Assembly: GCA_016292155.1 (NCBI GenBank)
Contig: JAEFBC010000136.1
Coordinates: 1 to 40,845, forward strand
Direction: 5' to 3'
Origin: Saccharofermentans sp.
GTDB taxonomy: Bacteria; Bacillota; Clostridia; Saccharofermentanales; Saccharofermentanaceae
DNA: 40,845 nt
Notes under the pieces: generated by a model
Seen by the model: only the letters and a program-made list of their open reading frames with translations
What the model was told of the DNA's origin: nothing
Database searches by the model: none
Position numbers and translations under genes: made by a program
In this document: piece by piece, positions 1 to 8,972 of the stretch
Layout of the letters: each line of letters starts with the position of its first letter
How positions within the stretch are numbered: the stretch's first letter is position 1

Positions 1-89
1 GAAGCTATTTAAATGATATCTAAGTAACAAAATATTTCAAAGCACGGTAATACAAAAAATTGCACGAAAAGTGATGAAAAGATTGTTCA

Positions 90-695
90 TTATTTGCATA
101 CCTCATCAGAGAGGGCCTGCTTTAAATCATTTATTCCTGATTTTTGAGGATTTGTCTCACTCGAAGAAACCGCGAAAACACGGGCATCTTCGGCAAAATC
201 AAGAACGTTTGACATCATCTGGAGCTGTTTTCTTACCTGCTGTGCAGAAAGCTTGTCACACTTGGTGAAGACCAGGAAGTAGGGAAGCCCTGCGCTGTTG
301 AGGAAATTAAGCATTCCGATGTCGTCATTAGAGGGTTCGTGTCTGATATCGATCAGCAAAAGCACAAGGTCGATGCCTTTTCTGACCCTGAAATAGTTGT
401 CGCAAAGCTCTGAAAAGCCTCTGGACTTGTCTTTCGAAGCTTTTGAATAGCCATAACCGGGGAGGTCGGCAAGAATTGCCTGACTGTCCATATCAAAATA
501 GATGATCTGCTGTGTTTTTCCCGGTGTCTGGGATACTCTTGCAAGCTTTTTGTTTCCGCCGAGTGCGTTAACAAGTGAAGATTTGCCGACATTGGATCTT
601 CCGGCAAGAACGATCTCCGGAAGCGTCTCGTCAGGAAGGTCCTTAATAGAACCGCAGGTCTTAAAGTGTCTGATCTTTCCAAAATTAATAGCCAT
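90..695 (-). CDS. engB: Ribosome-biogenesis GTPase EngB (YsxC/YihA family)
   Basis: This is a TRAFAC-class GTPase that in the known family assists late assembly of the 50S ribosomal subunit in the cytoplasm. The 201-residue length is normal. The G motifs are visible in order: G1 GRSNVGKS at residues 32-39, G2 region TPGKTQ at 57-62, G3 DLPGYG at 77-82, G4 TKCD at 144-147 and G5 SSS near 177-179. The ATG at 693-695 directly precedes the conserved N-terminal region. The gene is divergent from comEC across a 111-bp spacer holding a repeat array and a hairpin. No lon gene, a frequent partner, is visible in the 89 bp downstream. The assignment is secure. Confidence 0.96.
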   Translation of the reverse strand: MAINFGKIRHFKTCGSIKDLPDETLPEIVLAGRSNVGKSSLVNALGGNKKLARVSQTPGKTQQIIYFDMDSQAILADLPGYGYSKASKDKSRGFSELCDNYFRVRKGIDLVLLLIDIRHEPSNDDIGMLNFLNSAGLPYFLVFTKCDKLSAQQVRKQLQMMSNVLDFAEDARVFAVSSSETNPQKSGINDLKQALSDEVCK

Positions 696-724
696 TGTTT
701 ATAACTCTGTCCAAATTGTAGAAG

Positions 725-784
725 TTGTCGGTTTTGTCGGCTTTTCTGTCGGTTTTTAGCAAAAGTTGAGACTAAAACCGACAA
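725..784. promoter_or_regulatory. Triple TTGTCGG array plus inverted copy and hairpin in the engB/comEC divergent spacer
   Basis: Direct repeats TTGTCGG (725-731), TTGTCGG (734-740) and CTGTCGG (746-752) recur every 9-12 bp, and an inverted copy CCGACAA lies at 778-784. The third repeat and the inverted copy form the arms of a hairpin (747-759 with 772-783, one bulged T, 12-nt loop). A possible -10, TAGAAT, lies at 795-800 without a good -35. A similar array occurs at 12562-12587. The pattern suggests a binding site for a regulator, but the protein is unknown. The core resembles the Spo0A box TGTCGAA only in part. Confidence 0.45.
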
Positions 785-806
785 GGGTCCGCATTAGAAT
801 TTTAAC

Positions 807-3194
807 ATGAACAACTTTTATGGCAAAACAACGGGAAAGATAAGGCGCATGAGCCTTTGTGAACGGATAATGCGGCTGGCTGGAGCGCTCCTTAACGAGG
901 CAGGGCTCCTTGGAAAGGCATTTTCAAAGAGGCCTTTGCTGCTTCCTGCGGTTTTATTGCTGTCCTGCTGTTATCTGAGCTATCTGTCTGGGTCTTTTAT
1001 CCCTACAATCTGCTTATGTGTGCTGGTGATCAGTGTGTGCTTTGTCCATGCCAAAAGCACCAGGCATTTTAATGTGGTCTTAACGGGCATAATGCTTTGT
1101 TCTATATTGATCTACAGCGGTTTTCAGATCTCGTCGGCACTTAATGCGTATCAGGATCTGAATCAGGATGAATTCATCTGCCGGATAACTAATGTGTCAC
1201 ATGATCTGGCCGGTGATACAGACATAGTGGTTAATCTTAAAGGAGGCACTTATGCAGTGCTGAAATACTATGGAAATGACAGCCGCTATAAAGCACTTGA
1301 TACAGGTGACGTCCTTATCGTGAGCGGAAGCATCAAAGAGCCGGAGAAAGCCGGCAATCCGGGCGAATTCGATTACCGCGGATACTTAAGAAAGCAGGGG
1401 ATACTGTATGTTGTTAAGTGCGATTCTTTTGAGATAGCCGGAGAAGCGGGTTTCCCGGCAAATATAGCAGGCCATATCCGGAACCTGTTTTTCAGAATGG
1501 GGAAAAACGCCGTAAATGCTGTAACAAGGGGCTTTGACAGGTCTTCGAAGGCATTGGCGGCTGCTGTCTGTTTAGGTGATAAATCGCTTATTTCAGATGA
1601 GGTAAGAAGAGACTTCAGGATGTCCTGCTGTTCGCATCTCCTGGCTGTGTCAGGCACCCATTTCTCAGGGTTTCTCGTGTGTCTTCCGGTGATCCTTAAC
1701 GCCTTTAAGCTTAAGCGTAAAAGCGCATTTCTAGTACATACGCTGTTCTGCATACTGATCGGCTGCATGACAGGCTGGAGCGACTCGGTCACGAGGGCTG
1801 CCGTCATGAGCATCTGCGTATTCGCAGAAAGAGACTGGCTGTCAGCATTAAGCCTTGCTTCGCTCGTAATGACGCTGGCAGACCCGTTCTGCCCGTTGTC
1901 TTCAGGCTTTCAGATGAGTTTTTGTGCGGTGCTGGGCATAAAGATCTACAGCAAAAAGATCTCAGATCTGCTGATGCGGATCCATTTTGGCGAGAATTCA
2001 TCGGCTGTACTGGCTTCAGCAATAAGTGCTTCCCTTGGCATGATCCCATTCTGGTCTGAAATAGCCATGAGACCTGATATAGAGCACCTTTTGATCCAGA
2101 TGGCAGGCTCATTCATTGCTGGCCTGACGTGTACTTGTTTTGTCCCGTGCGTCTTCCTCTGCGTGATGTTTCCGTCTTTTTCGCAATACTTATCGGCACC
2201 TTTTCACATCTGCCTTAAGTGCCTTCAAGGGATCGTTGAGCTCGGATCGGGATTAAGTGAGAGGGGAGGTGCTCCGGTTCATATGCCAGGAGGCTTTTTG
2301 CTGCTTTTGGGAGCCGTTGTTTTCCTGATATTCCTGCCGCCATGCGCGTTAAAACGTGTGTTTTTGAAGCCTTCGTGTCTGGTGCTGGCCATTATGACAG
2401 GTTTTTCTGTCGTCCAAGTGGTGAATAAGCCTGATGTAAGGATAGTTTTCGCTGACGTCGGGCAGGGTGACTGCTGCCTAATAATGACGCCTTCCGTAAC
2501 CTGTCTGATAGATGCCGGAACTTATGAGGAAGGGGCTTCTACGGTAAGTGATCTGCTGGATTATTACGGTATCTATAAGGTCGATGTCTGTATCATGAGC
2601 CATTGGGACGTCGACCACGCCGGAGGAATAGCTGCTTTGTGCGTTCAGGGGCGGACAAATCAGATACTGACAGCTTATGTGCCGGGTCCTGAAGATCATG
2701 ACAGGGATGTCCTGGATTTTTTCAAGGCTACGGGTATGGATAATGCCCGGAAAGCCTTATTTAAAAGCCAGTTGGAACCAATTCTGGCAGGTGACAGGAT
2801 AGCCCTTTCCGATTCTGTAAATATCGATGTTTTATATCCTTATAAAAGCAGCGGAGGCGGAAATGAGGAAAGCCTCGTGCTGATGCTTAATGTCACTGGA
2901 AAAGAGGAAACTACGGTCCTTTTTACCGGAGATATCGGAAAGCTTACAGAAGACCGCCTGGTAAAAGACGGCTGTGCAATAGACTGCGATATCCTGAAAG
3001 TCGCCCATCACGGCTCGAAATATTCCTCGAGCAGCGGTTTTCTGGACAAGTGCTCGCCTGAGATAGCAGTAATCTCAGTGGGAGCTCATAATTTCTACGG
3101 CCATCCCGCGCCGGCCACTATGGAACGCCTGGAACATGCAGGCTGTAAGGTTTTCAGGACCGACCGGGAGGGGGCGGTTGTGCTGGAATATTAA
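807..3194 (+). CDS. comEC: ComEC/Rec2 DNA-uptake channel protein with C-terminal metallo-beta-lactamase domain
   Basis: ComEC forms the inner-membrane channel that takes single-stranded DNA into the cytoplasm during natural transformation. The 795-residue protein has the full architecture: N-terminal membrane segments (about 42-105), a soluble OB-like part, the Competence membrane core with HLLAVSGTH at 277-285, and a C-terminal metallo-beta-lactamase-like domain from about residue 545 with VGQGDC near 551, SHWDVDHAGG at about 598-607, FTGD and AHHGSK near 733. The metal ligands of the C-terminal domain look intact, so a nuclease role is plausible. The start is uncertain: ATG 807 has a poor ribosome site, and ATG 849 (15th codon) is preceded by AAGG. 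No other com genes are visible here. Upstream is the TTGTCGG array. Confidence 0.93.
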   Translation: MNNFYGKTTGKIRRMSLCERIMRLAGALLNEAGLLGKAFSKRPLLLPAVLLLSCCYLSYLSGSFIPTICLCVLVISVCFVHAKSTRHFNVVLTGIMLCSILIYSGFQISSALNAYQDLNQDEFICRITNVSHDLAGDTDIVVNLKGGTYAVLKYYGNDSRYKALDTGDVLIVSGSIKEPEKAGNPGEFDYRGYLRKQGILYVVKCDSFEIAGEAGFPANIAGHIRNLFFRMGKNAVNAVTRGFDRSSKALAAAVCLGDKSLISDEVRRDFRMSCCSHLLAVSGTHFSGFLVCLPVILNAFKLKRKSAFLVHTLFCILIGCMTGWSDSVTRAAVMSICVFAERDWLSALSLASLVMTLADPFCPLSSGFQMSFCAVLGIKIYSKKISDLLMRIHFGENSSAVLASAISASLGMIPFWSEIAMRPDIEHLLIQMAGSFIAGLTCTCFVPCVFLCVMFPSFSQYLSAPFHICLKCLQGIVELGSGLSERGGAPVHMPGGFLLLLGAVVFLIFLPPCALKRVFLKPSCLVLAIMTGFSVVQVVNKPDVRIVFADVGQGDCCLIMTPSVTCLIDAGTYEEGASTVSDLLDYYGIYKVDVCIMSHWDVDHAGGIAALCVQGRTNQILTAYVPGPEDHDRDVLDFFKATGMDNARKALFKSQLEPILAGDRIALSDSVNIDVLYPYKSSGGGNEESLVLMLNVTGKEETTVLFTGDIGKLTEDRLVKDGCAIDCDILKVAHHGSKYSSSSGFLDKCSPEIAVISVGAHNFYGHPAPATMERLEHAGCKVFRTDREGAVVLEY

Positions 3195-3255
3195 ATGTTA
3201 CAGTTTTCTTTGCCTTATTTTGTCCCATAAACCCCACTGGAAAACAGAAGCAATT

Positions 3256-3264
3256 TGTTATAAT
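3256..3264 (+). promoter_or_regulatory. Extended -10 promoter for the GH25 gene
   Basis: TGTTATAAT is a perfect extended -10 (TGN followed by TATAAT at 3259-3264). The -35 is weak, CTGGAA at 3237-3242. The start point would be near 3271, giving a leader of about 50 nt. This gives the lysozyme gene, and probably holA behind it, a promoter separate from comEC. Confidence 0.6.
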
Positions 3265-3321
3265 CGGAACGTTAGGATATATAGGAGAGCATCCGGTCAT
3301 TAAGTCCGGGGAATGGAGATT

Positions 3322-4548
3322 ATGAGCACAAATATACGTAAAACATTGAGGTTTTGGGCAGCCGTTTCTCTTGCGGCAGCTGTTTCCATGTCAACATTGA
3401 CAGCCTGCAAGATCCCGGGTGGCAACATCGGCAGCACAGAGATTCCACCGAATACCGTAACCACTGAGACCACTGAGCCGACACCCACACCTGAGCCTAC
3501 TAATTCACCGACGCCCACACCCAGTCCCACTCCGGCAAAGGCCCATATGGACAAGCCTGAAGAGGATACGAAGGCCCCGATGTTCTTAAGCCTTCCTGAG
3601 TCTGTAAGCATCAAGGTCGGCAGTGAATTCAATATCCAGAAGCATATCGGCTATATCGATAACTGTGACGCCGAAGTAGATATCAAGGTTGAAGGTGAGG
3701 TCGACACAGCCACTGTAGGAAGCTATCCGATCACTATCACTTTGACAGACGATGCAGGCAATACGAAGACCGGCAATATGACGGTCAAGGTCTATAAGCC
3801 CAGCAACAACGGCGGTGGCGGCGGAGGCGGATCTGACACGCACAAGACACTCGCATACAGCGATTTTATGGCCAGATATCCTGATGCTGACATCGCTTAT
3901 GGTATTGATGTCTCCAGGTATCAGGGTGATATCGATTTTAATAAGGTCAAGGCTGCAGGATGCGAGTTCGTATATCTCAGAGCCATGATCTACAACAACA
4001 ATGAACTCGGTGTAGACCGCAAATTCGAACAGTATTATGCGGATGCAAAGGCTGCAGGCCTTAAGATCGGCGTTTATTACTATTCGACTGACAGCACCAT
4101 CGAGATGCTCCATGAGCACTGCGCTGAACTCCTTAAGGTACTGGCCGGCAAGCAGATCGATCTTCCTGTCGCATTTGACTGGGAGAGCTGGTGGAATTTC
4201 CAGAAATACAATATGAGTATTGTTGATATCAACAACCTGTTCTATGAATTTGCGGACATCATGACCCAGAACGGTTATAAGACCATTCTCTATGCGAGCA
4301 AGTATTACCTTGAGATCATCTGGGAACCTGCAGGTTACGATGTATGGCTCGCTCACTATGTCAAGCAGACAACCTATGAGGGTGAATATACCATCTGGCA
4401 GACAGGTTCTATCGGCAGGATCGACGGATGTTCTGAAGATGTGGATACTGATATCCTCTTTAAGAGCAAATATCCTGAGGTATTCGGCGGCAGTTCCGGC
4501 GGAGGCGGTACGGACGCCGGAACTGGTGAAGGAGAGCCCGTTGGCTAA
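3322..4548 (+). CDS. Secreted lipoprotein with Ig-like domain and GH25 (Chalaropsis-type) lysozyme domain
   Basis: This is a predicted surface lipoprotein that would cleave peptidoglycan glycan strands. From the chosen ATG it has 408 residues: a signal peptide ending in lipobox LTAC (Cys about 29), a Thr/Pro-rich spacer made of PTPTPEPT-like repeats, a DUF5011-type Ig-like domain (about 75-150, containing VGSYPITITLTDDAGN), a Gly-rich linker, and a GH25 domain from about 192. The expected acidic residues are present: Asp196 in GIDVSRYQG and Asp286/Glu288 in FDWES. A glycine-rich tail follows. The start could also be ATG 3313, but its purine run abuts the ATG, so 3322 is preferred. The gene lies between comEC and holA, and its last 8 bp overlap holA. 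Confidence 0.88.
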   Translation: MSTNIRKTLRFWAAVSLAAAVSMSTLTACKIPGGNIGSTEIPPNTVTTETTEPTPTPEPTNSPTPTPSPTPAKAHMDKPEEDTKAPMFLSLPESVSIKVGSEFNIQKHIGYIDNCDAEVDIKVEGEVDTATVGSYPITITLTDDAGNTKTGNMTVKVYKPSNNGGGGGGGSDTHKTLAYSDFMARYPDADIAYGIDVSRYQGDIDFNKVKAAGCEFVYLRAMIYNNNELGVDRKFEQYYADAKAAGLKIGVYYYSTDSTIEMLHEHCAELLKVLAGKQIDLPVAFDWESWWNFQKYNMSIVDINNLFYEFADIMTQNGYKTILYASKYYLEIIWEPAGYDVWLAHYVKQTTYEGEYTIWQTGSIGRIDGCSEDVDTDILFKSKYPEVFGGSSGGGGTDAGTGEGEPVG

Positions 4549-5581
4549 GCCGAAGGCATTGCCCAAGGGAGTTTTGAATTCCCGTCAGATGCTCGCAAAG
4601 ATCAGCAAAGAAGCTGATTCTTTAGGTCTCGTTCTTTTGTATGGCACCGAGAACTATATGTTGGACGGTGCTATTTCCATGCTTAAGAAATCCTGCCTTG
4701 GCGAAGGCGCCGAGGACATGGATTATGCCGTGATCGATACCAGGACAGGCGATAAGTTCGATATGGGCAAGCTCGAAGAGCTCGTTTCGATGCCGCCCTG
4801 GATGTCACCTAAGAGGCTTGTAGTCATCAAGCAGTCAGGACTTCCCAACAGGGAATTATCCGATAAGGACATTGAGATATTAAAGGATATCCCGTCTTCT
4901 GCGGTCGTCGTTTTTTTCGAGGAGACCGTAGACAGCAGGAAGAAGGCTTTTAAGGCCTTCCAGCAATACGGAACCGTTGCATCCATGAGCGGTTTTGAAG
5001 AAGACGAGCTAACGGGATGGATCACCAAGAGATTTGCCAAGGAGAACATCAGGATAGGCTTTGAGGCTGCCAATTCCATGTCTTCAAGGTGTGCGAACAA
5101 CATGATGGAGCTTGTAAATGAGATCAACAAGCTCACACTCTACTGCCAGGGCAAAGGATATTCGGAAGTAACTCCCGATATCGTTGAACTCTGCTGTCCT
5201 CCGGACTTAAGCGGCAAGATATTTGACATTATGGACGCCTGCGGCTCAGGAAATGCCAAGATCGCCCTTGGAACCCTTGATAAGCTCATTGCAAACAAGG
5301 AACCTTTGCCCAGGATCAGGGTCTCTATCGTAAATCACTTAAAGGCTTTGATAATGGCCAAGGAAGCAGGGAATGCGGGTGTCCTGGTGGACAGGACCGG
5401 CATGAATGATTTCAGAGCCAGGAAACTGTGCTCCCAGGCCCAGAATTTTAACATGAAGAGCCTTATTTCACTTTATCTGGCGGCTTCAGACTCCGACAGT
5501 GAGTTTAAGCACGGCCTTATCGACGAACGTTATTCACTTGAGATAATTTTGGTAAAAGCATCTGCAAAAACCGGTACTTAA
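4541..5581 (+). CDS. holA: DNA polymerase III delta subunit
   Basis: The delta subunit opens the beta sliding clamp in the clamp-loader complex. I place the start at TTG 4541: AAGGAG at 4529-4534 is six bases upstream, and the resulting 346 residues match the usual family length. A longer reading from 4292 runs through the GH25 coding sequence and is rejected; ATG 4589 is a less likely alternative. The delta N-terminal pattern is visible early in the protein (VLLYGTENYMLDGAISMLKK). Like other delta subunits it has no functional Walker A motif. The start overlaps the lysozyme stop codon, which implies translational coupling. Confidence 0.88.
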   Translation: MAKPKALPKGVLNSRQMLAKISKEADSLGLVLLYGTENYMLDGAISMLKKSCLGEGAEDMDYAVIDTRTGDKFDMGKLEELVSMPPWMSPKRLVVIKQSGLPNRELSDKDIEILKDIPSSAVVVFFEETVDSRKKAFKAFQQYGTVASMSGFEEDELTGWITKRFAKENIRIGFEAANSMSSRCANNMMELVNEINKLTLYCQGKGYSEVTPDIVELCCPPDLSGKIFDIMDACGSGNAKIALGTLDKLIANKEPLPRIRVSIVNHLKALIMAKEAGNAGVLVDRTGMNDFRARKLCSQAQNFNMKSLISLYLAASDSDSEFKHGLIDERYSLEIILVKASAKTGT

Positions 5582-5605
5582 TTAGTAGGAATTCATGATT
5601 TTTTT

Positions 5606-5648
5606 CCCCATTATCCTATTTGACGTTATGGGGCATATGTCTTAAAAT
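5606..5648 (+). promoter_or_regulatory. Promoter of icd with an inverted repeat around the -35
   Basis: TTGACG (5620-5625), a 17-bp spacer and TAAAAT (5643-5648) form a strong sigma-A-type promoter, with a start point near 5655. The inverted repeat CCCCAT (5606-5611) / ATGGGG (5628-5633) encloses the -35, which could be an operator. No matching regulator can be named from sequence. Confidence 0.72.
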
Positions 5649-5681
5649 CTTCTAGTATTATTTATAAGAATGGAGATCTTA

Positions 5682-6878
5682 ATGGCTAAGATTCAGATGA
5701 AAACCCCTCTCGTAGAGATGGACGGGGACGAGATGACAAGAATTATCTGGAAGCAGATAAAGGATATCGTCATTTTACCCTTTGTTGACTTGAAGACTGA
5801 GTACTTTGACTTGGGCCTCAAGCACAGAGATGAGACAGCTGACCAGGTTACTATCGATGCAGCTAACAGGACAAATGAACTCGGCGTTGCAGTTAAGTGC
5901 GCTACTATCACACCTAACGCTCAGAGAATGACCGAGTATAACCTCCACACAATGTGGAAGAGCCCTAACGGAACCATCAGAGCTATTCTCGATGGTACTG
6001 TATTCAGAGCTCCTATTCTTGTTAAAGGCATCAAGCCCTTCGTTTCATGCTGGGAAAAGCCTATCACAATCGCAAGACATGCTTACGGTGACGTCTACAG
6101 AGACACAGAGTTCCTTGTAGAAGAACCCTGCAGAGCTGATCTTGTTCTCACTTATCCTGACGGAAGACAGGAGAGCCAGACGATCTTTGAATATAAGGAC
6201 TCAGGCGTTGTTCAGGGTCTGTACAACACAGATAAGTCCATTACTGCATTTGCAACTTCCTGCTTCGAGTATGCTCTGGATACAAAGCAGGATCTCTGGT
6301 TTGCTACAAAGGATACAATCTCCAAGAAGTACGACGGACGTTTCAAGGAGATCTTCCAGAATATCTACGACACACAGTACAAGGAGAAATTCGAAGCTGC
6401 AGGAATCACATATTTCTACACGCTTATCGACGATGCTGTTGCAAGAGTTATGCGTTCTTCGGGCGGATTTGTCTGGGCTCTTAAGAACTATGACGGCGAC
6501 GTAATGAGCGACATGCTCGCATCTGCTTGCGGTTCTCTGGCAATGATGACATCCGTTCTCGTTTCACCTAAGGGCGTTTACGAGTATGAGGCAGCTCACG
6601 GTACTGTTACAAGACACTACTACAGACACCTCAAGGGTGAGACAACATCCACCAATCCTATGGCTACGCTTTTCGCCTGGTCCGGAGCATTGAGAAAGAG
6701 AGCTCAGCTCGACGAGCTTCCTGAGCTCGAGGCTTTCGCTGACAAGCTCGAAAAGGCTTCTATCGAGACTATTGAGGAAGGCACCATCACAGGCGACCTC
6801 AACAATCTCCTTGATAACGACAACAAGAAGACAGTTACAACCGAGGAATTCCTTAAGGCTGTAGCTTCTAAGCTTTAA
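5682..6878 (+). CDS. icd: NADP-dependent isocitrate dehydrogenase (eukaryote-like subfamily)
   Basis: The enzyme oxidises isocitrate to 2-oxoglutarate and CO2 with NADP+, supplying carbon for glutamate synthesis and NADPH. The ATG at 5682 has GGAG six bases upstream and gives the family-typical start [20 protein letters not shown]; the in-frame ATG at 5670 lacks a ribosome site. The 398 residues match the homodimeric subfamily that includes eukaryotic NADP enzymes. Substrate-loop residues SPNGTIR, the [17 protein letters not shown] segment and the [11 protein letters not shown] cofactor segment are all visible. It is probably first in a transcript running into the SEC-C gene (20-bp gap) and possibly mreCD. 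Confidence 0.95.
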   Translation: MAKIQMKTPLVEMDGDEMTRIIWKQIKDIVILPFVDLKTEYFDLGLKHRDETADQVTIDAANRTNELGVAVKCATITPNAQRMTEYNLHTMWKSPNGTIRAILDGTVFRAPILVKGIKPFVSCWEKPITIARHAYGDVYRDTEFLVEEPCRADLVLTYPDGRQESQTIFEYKDSGVVQGLYNTDKSITAFATSCFEYALDTKQDLWFATKDTISKKYDGRFKEIFQNIYDTQYKEKFEAAGITYFYTLIDDAVARVMRSSGGFVWALKNYDGDVMSDMLASACGSLAMMTSVLVSPKGVYEYEAAHGTVTRHYYRHLKGETTSTNPMATLFAWSGALRKRAQLDELPELEAFADKLEKASIETIEEGTITGDLNNLLDNDNKKTVTTEEFLKAVASKL

Positions 6879-6898
6879 TAATTTGGAGGAATTTGAAA

Positions 6899-7423
6899 AT
6901 GGGTTATTACAAGACATGGATGGATAAGTCAGAGGACGCTTCCAACAGACAGGAATATATGGAATACATCAACCGTTACTATGCACTCGAGAAGGTTGCT
7001 TATGAGAAGATCCTCGGTGCATATCCTGACAACGGTGAATTCTTAAGCGGTACAGCTGCAGAGCTCGCAAGAAAGCTCGAGTTCCCTAAGGATTCCATGG
7101 ATGTATTCGTAGGATTCATCGACGGTATCAAGTCCAGCCTTACAAACGGCGACGAGATCGATCTGGATGCAATCGACGATGACTACCAGCTTAATCTTTC
7201 CATCGATTACGAGAAGCTTTACTACAACATGCGTGATGCAAAGGCTGACTGGCTGTTCAACATCAAGGCATGGAAGGATATTCTCTCTGAAGAGAAGAGA
7301 AATGAGATCACTAAGGAATATCGTGAGAGCAATATGGCTCATTCCGAGCATATCGGACGTAACGATCCTTGTCCGTGCGGTTCCGGTAAGAAGTACAAGA
7401 ACTGCTGCGGCAAGAAGGGCTGA
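6899..7423 (+). CDS. Small SEC-C zinc-motif protein of unknown function
   Basis: The first 145 residues are acidic, apparently helical and not recognised. The last 22 form a SEC-C motif, [18 protein letters not shown], which in SecA binds zinc and contacts SecB or ribosomes. The tail differs from the SecA tail encoded at 18830-18897 by only one residue across the shared core. The start is ATG 6899, with GGAGGA at 6885-6890; the TTG at 6893 is too close to it. It follows icd by 20 bp and precedes mreC by 25 bp, so co-transcription is likely. Substrate or partner is unknown; a ribosome- or chaperone-associated role is only a suggestion from the motif. Confidence 0.85.
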   Translation: MGYYKTWMDKSEDASNRQEYMEYINRYYALEKVAYEKILGAYPDNGEFLSGTAAELARKLEFPKDSMDVFVGFIDGIKSSLTNGDEIDLDAIDDDYQLNLSIDYEKLYYNMRDAKADWLFNIKAWKDILSEEKRNEITKEYRESNMAHSEHIGRNDPCPCGSGKKYKNCCGKKG

Positions 7424-7448
7424 TCTGTTTTAAGTCAGGGGAATAGTC

Positions 7449-8333
7449 TTGAAAAAGCTGTTAAAGTCCAAATGGTTCATAGCACTTATCGTTCTGCTTT
7501 TACTGGCAGCGGGTGCTGTATTGAGCCTGATTCCCGGAAGTCCGGTAAAGAATCTCCTTAAGCCCGTTCAGCTCGTGGGATCTCCTTCCCAGTCGATCGT
7601 TAAGAGAGCCGGCGATACAATAACCGACTTCTGGTCGGCTATTACTGACGGTGTTGCGATCAGGGAAGAGAACAGAGCCCTCAAGGAGCAGATCGCGGAC
7701 TTAAGATATCACCTTACACAGAACGAAGAGGCTGCACTCAGATACGAAGAGCTTAAAGATGCGCTTCATATCAAGGATATGTTCAGCAACTACGTTATCT
7801 ATGGTGCTTCTATCCTTTCCAGAGAATCAGATGAATGGTTCTCCACGATCAGGCTTAATGCGGGAAAAGCAGACGGTATCGTTCTTGAGGAAGGTAATTC
7901 CTACCCGGTTCTCGACGTTGAGATGAACCTGGTCGGCCGAGTTATCGAGACTTCAGATACTGAATCAAGAGTATTGCCGCTCCTTCACGAAGGTTTTGCT
8001 GTAGCAGCCAAGGTTAATGCCGTTAACGGTGCGACATTCATGGTCTACGGCGACGCCGAGCTCAAGAACAGGGGCTTGTGCCTTGCTAAGAATATCGATC
8101 CCGATGCACGTCTCGAACCCGGAATGGAGATCGTCTCATCCGGTGACGGCGGCCTTTTCCCTGAAGGTATCCCGATCGGAGTAGTCGAATCAGTTGATAA
8201 CTCCAATCCTTTGGAGGTTACAGCAACGATCAGACCTTATTCACAGATCGGCAAGCTCGAGGACGTGTTCATCATGATCCCTTATGTAGAACCTGAGGAG
8301 ACAACAGCTCCTACTGCTTCACAGGGTACCTGA
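7449..8333 (+). CDS. mreC: Rod-shape-determining protein MreC
   Basis: MreC is a bitopic membrane protein that activates the elongation peptidoglycan synthase complex. The 294-residue protein has a membrane segment at about 8-30, a predicted coiled coil at about 65-110 (around REENRALKEQIADLR), and the double beta-barrel periplasmic-type domain (GASILSRESDEWF onward, then VVSSG-like and IPIGVV segments). The start is TTG 7449, preceded by AGGGGAA. It is followed by mreD after 3 bp. No mreB precedes it; the upstream neighbours are the SEC-C gene and icd, which is unusual. The acidic C-terminal tail is short. Confidence 0.94.
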   Translation: MKKLLKSKWFIALIVLLLLAAGAVLSLIPGSPVKNLLKPVQLVGSPSQSIVKRAGDTITDFWSAITDGVAIREENRALKEQIADLRYHLTQNEEAALRYEELKDALHIKDMFSNYVIYGASILSRESDEWFSTIRLNAGKADGIVLEEGNSYPVLDVEMNLVGRVIETSDTESRVLPLLHEGFAVAAKVNAVNGATFMVYGDAELKNRGLCLAKNIDPDARLEPGMEIVSSGDGGLFPEGIPIGVVESVDNSNPLEVTATIRPYSQIGKLEDVFIMIPYVEPEETTAPTASQGT

Positions 8334-8336
8334 TAC

Positions 8337-8972
8337 ATGCGTCTGGTGAACGAAAATACAAGATCAAGGATCAGGAAGGTGGTCGTTTATGCGATCTACA
8401 TCTTCCTTTTGTCTTCGTTACAGGTATCTTTCCCTGATTCGTTCAGCTTTTTAGGGCAGGTGGCAGACCTGACTTTTGTTTTCGTAGTGCTTTCAGGTTA
8501 TTTCAACGGTTTCTGGGACGGCGCTTTAGTCGGTTTCATATGCGGCCTCGTAAGAGATGTTTTCTCGCCTCCGGCAGTTATCGGACTTGACGGAGAGGTC
8601 AGAGTTACGGCATTTATCGGAGCTTTCACGCTCTTTTCCGCCGGCATTATCGGAGCATCTTTCTTTACGAGGAGAATGCACAGGAACATTCCTTTTTCGA
8701 TCGTTGCGGTAATCTTTACAACATTCTGCTACAAGATCGCGGGATATCTCCTTATCTACGGATGGAGCATCCTTGCTGGATCTTACACAAGCATTTATTC
8801 GCCGCTGACTGCGCTTTTATATTCATTCCTTCCGCAGTTGCTGCTTAACACGGTCACGGCTATTCCGATGATCGTACTTATAAGATTTTTAGGTCCTGTG
8901 TCTTTCAAGAAGACAAAACAGGATGATGAGATACTTGAGAATAAGGGTGGTGGAACATGGCTCGGAATCTGA
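8337..8972 (+). CDS. mreD: Rod-shape-determining protein MreD
   Basis: MreD is a small integral membrane partner of MreC in the elongasome. The 211-residue protein has about five hydrophobic segments, with FNGFWDGALVGFICGLVRD in the region where the family keeps a conserved G-x-x-x-G-x-x-x-D type pattern. The first segment (about 14-32) and the last (about 160-182) are clear. The start ATG is 3 bp after mreC, and the 3' end overlaps mrdA by 16 bp, so translation is probably coupled. The C-terminus is charged and cytoplasmic. Confidence 0.9.
   Translation: MRLVNENTRSRIRKVVVYAIYIFLLSSLQVSFPDSFSFLGQVADLTFVFVVLSGYFNGFWDGALVGFICGLVRDVFSPPAVIGLDGEVRVTAFIGAFTLFSAGIIGASFFTRRMHRNIPFSIVAVIFTTFCYKIAGYLLIYGWSILAGSYTSIYSPLTALLYSFLPQLLLNTVTAIPMIVLIRFLGPVSFKKTKQDDEILENKGGGTWLGI

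Noticed and set aside
725-784. TTGTCGG repeats as a CRISPR array
   Set aside because: Units are 7 bp at 9-12 bp spacing, far too short for repeats and spacers, and no cas gene is present.
4292-4540. N-terminal extension of holA
   Set aside because: It reads through the GH25 domain in another frame; TTG 4541 has a proper ribosome site and gives the family length.
3586-4566. A 326-codon open frame on the minus strand opposite the GH25 gene
   Set aside because: It is antisense to a clear signal peptide-Ig-GH25 protein, matches no family, and arises from codon bias in the real gene.
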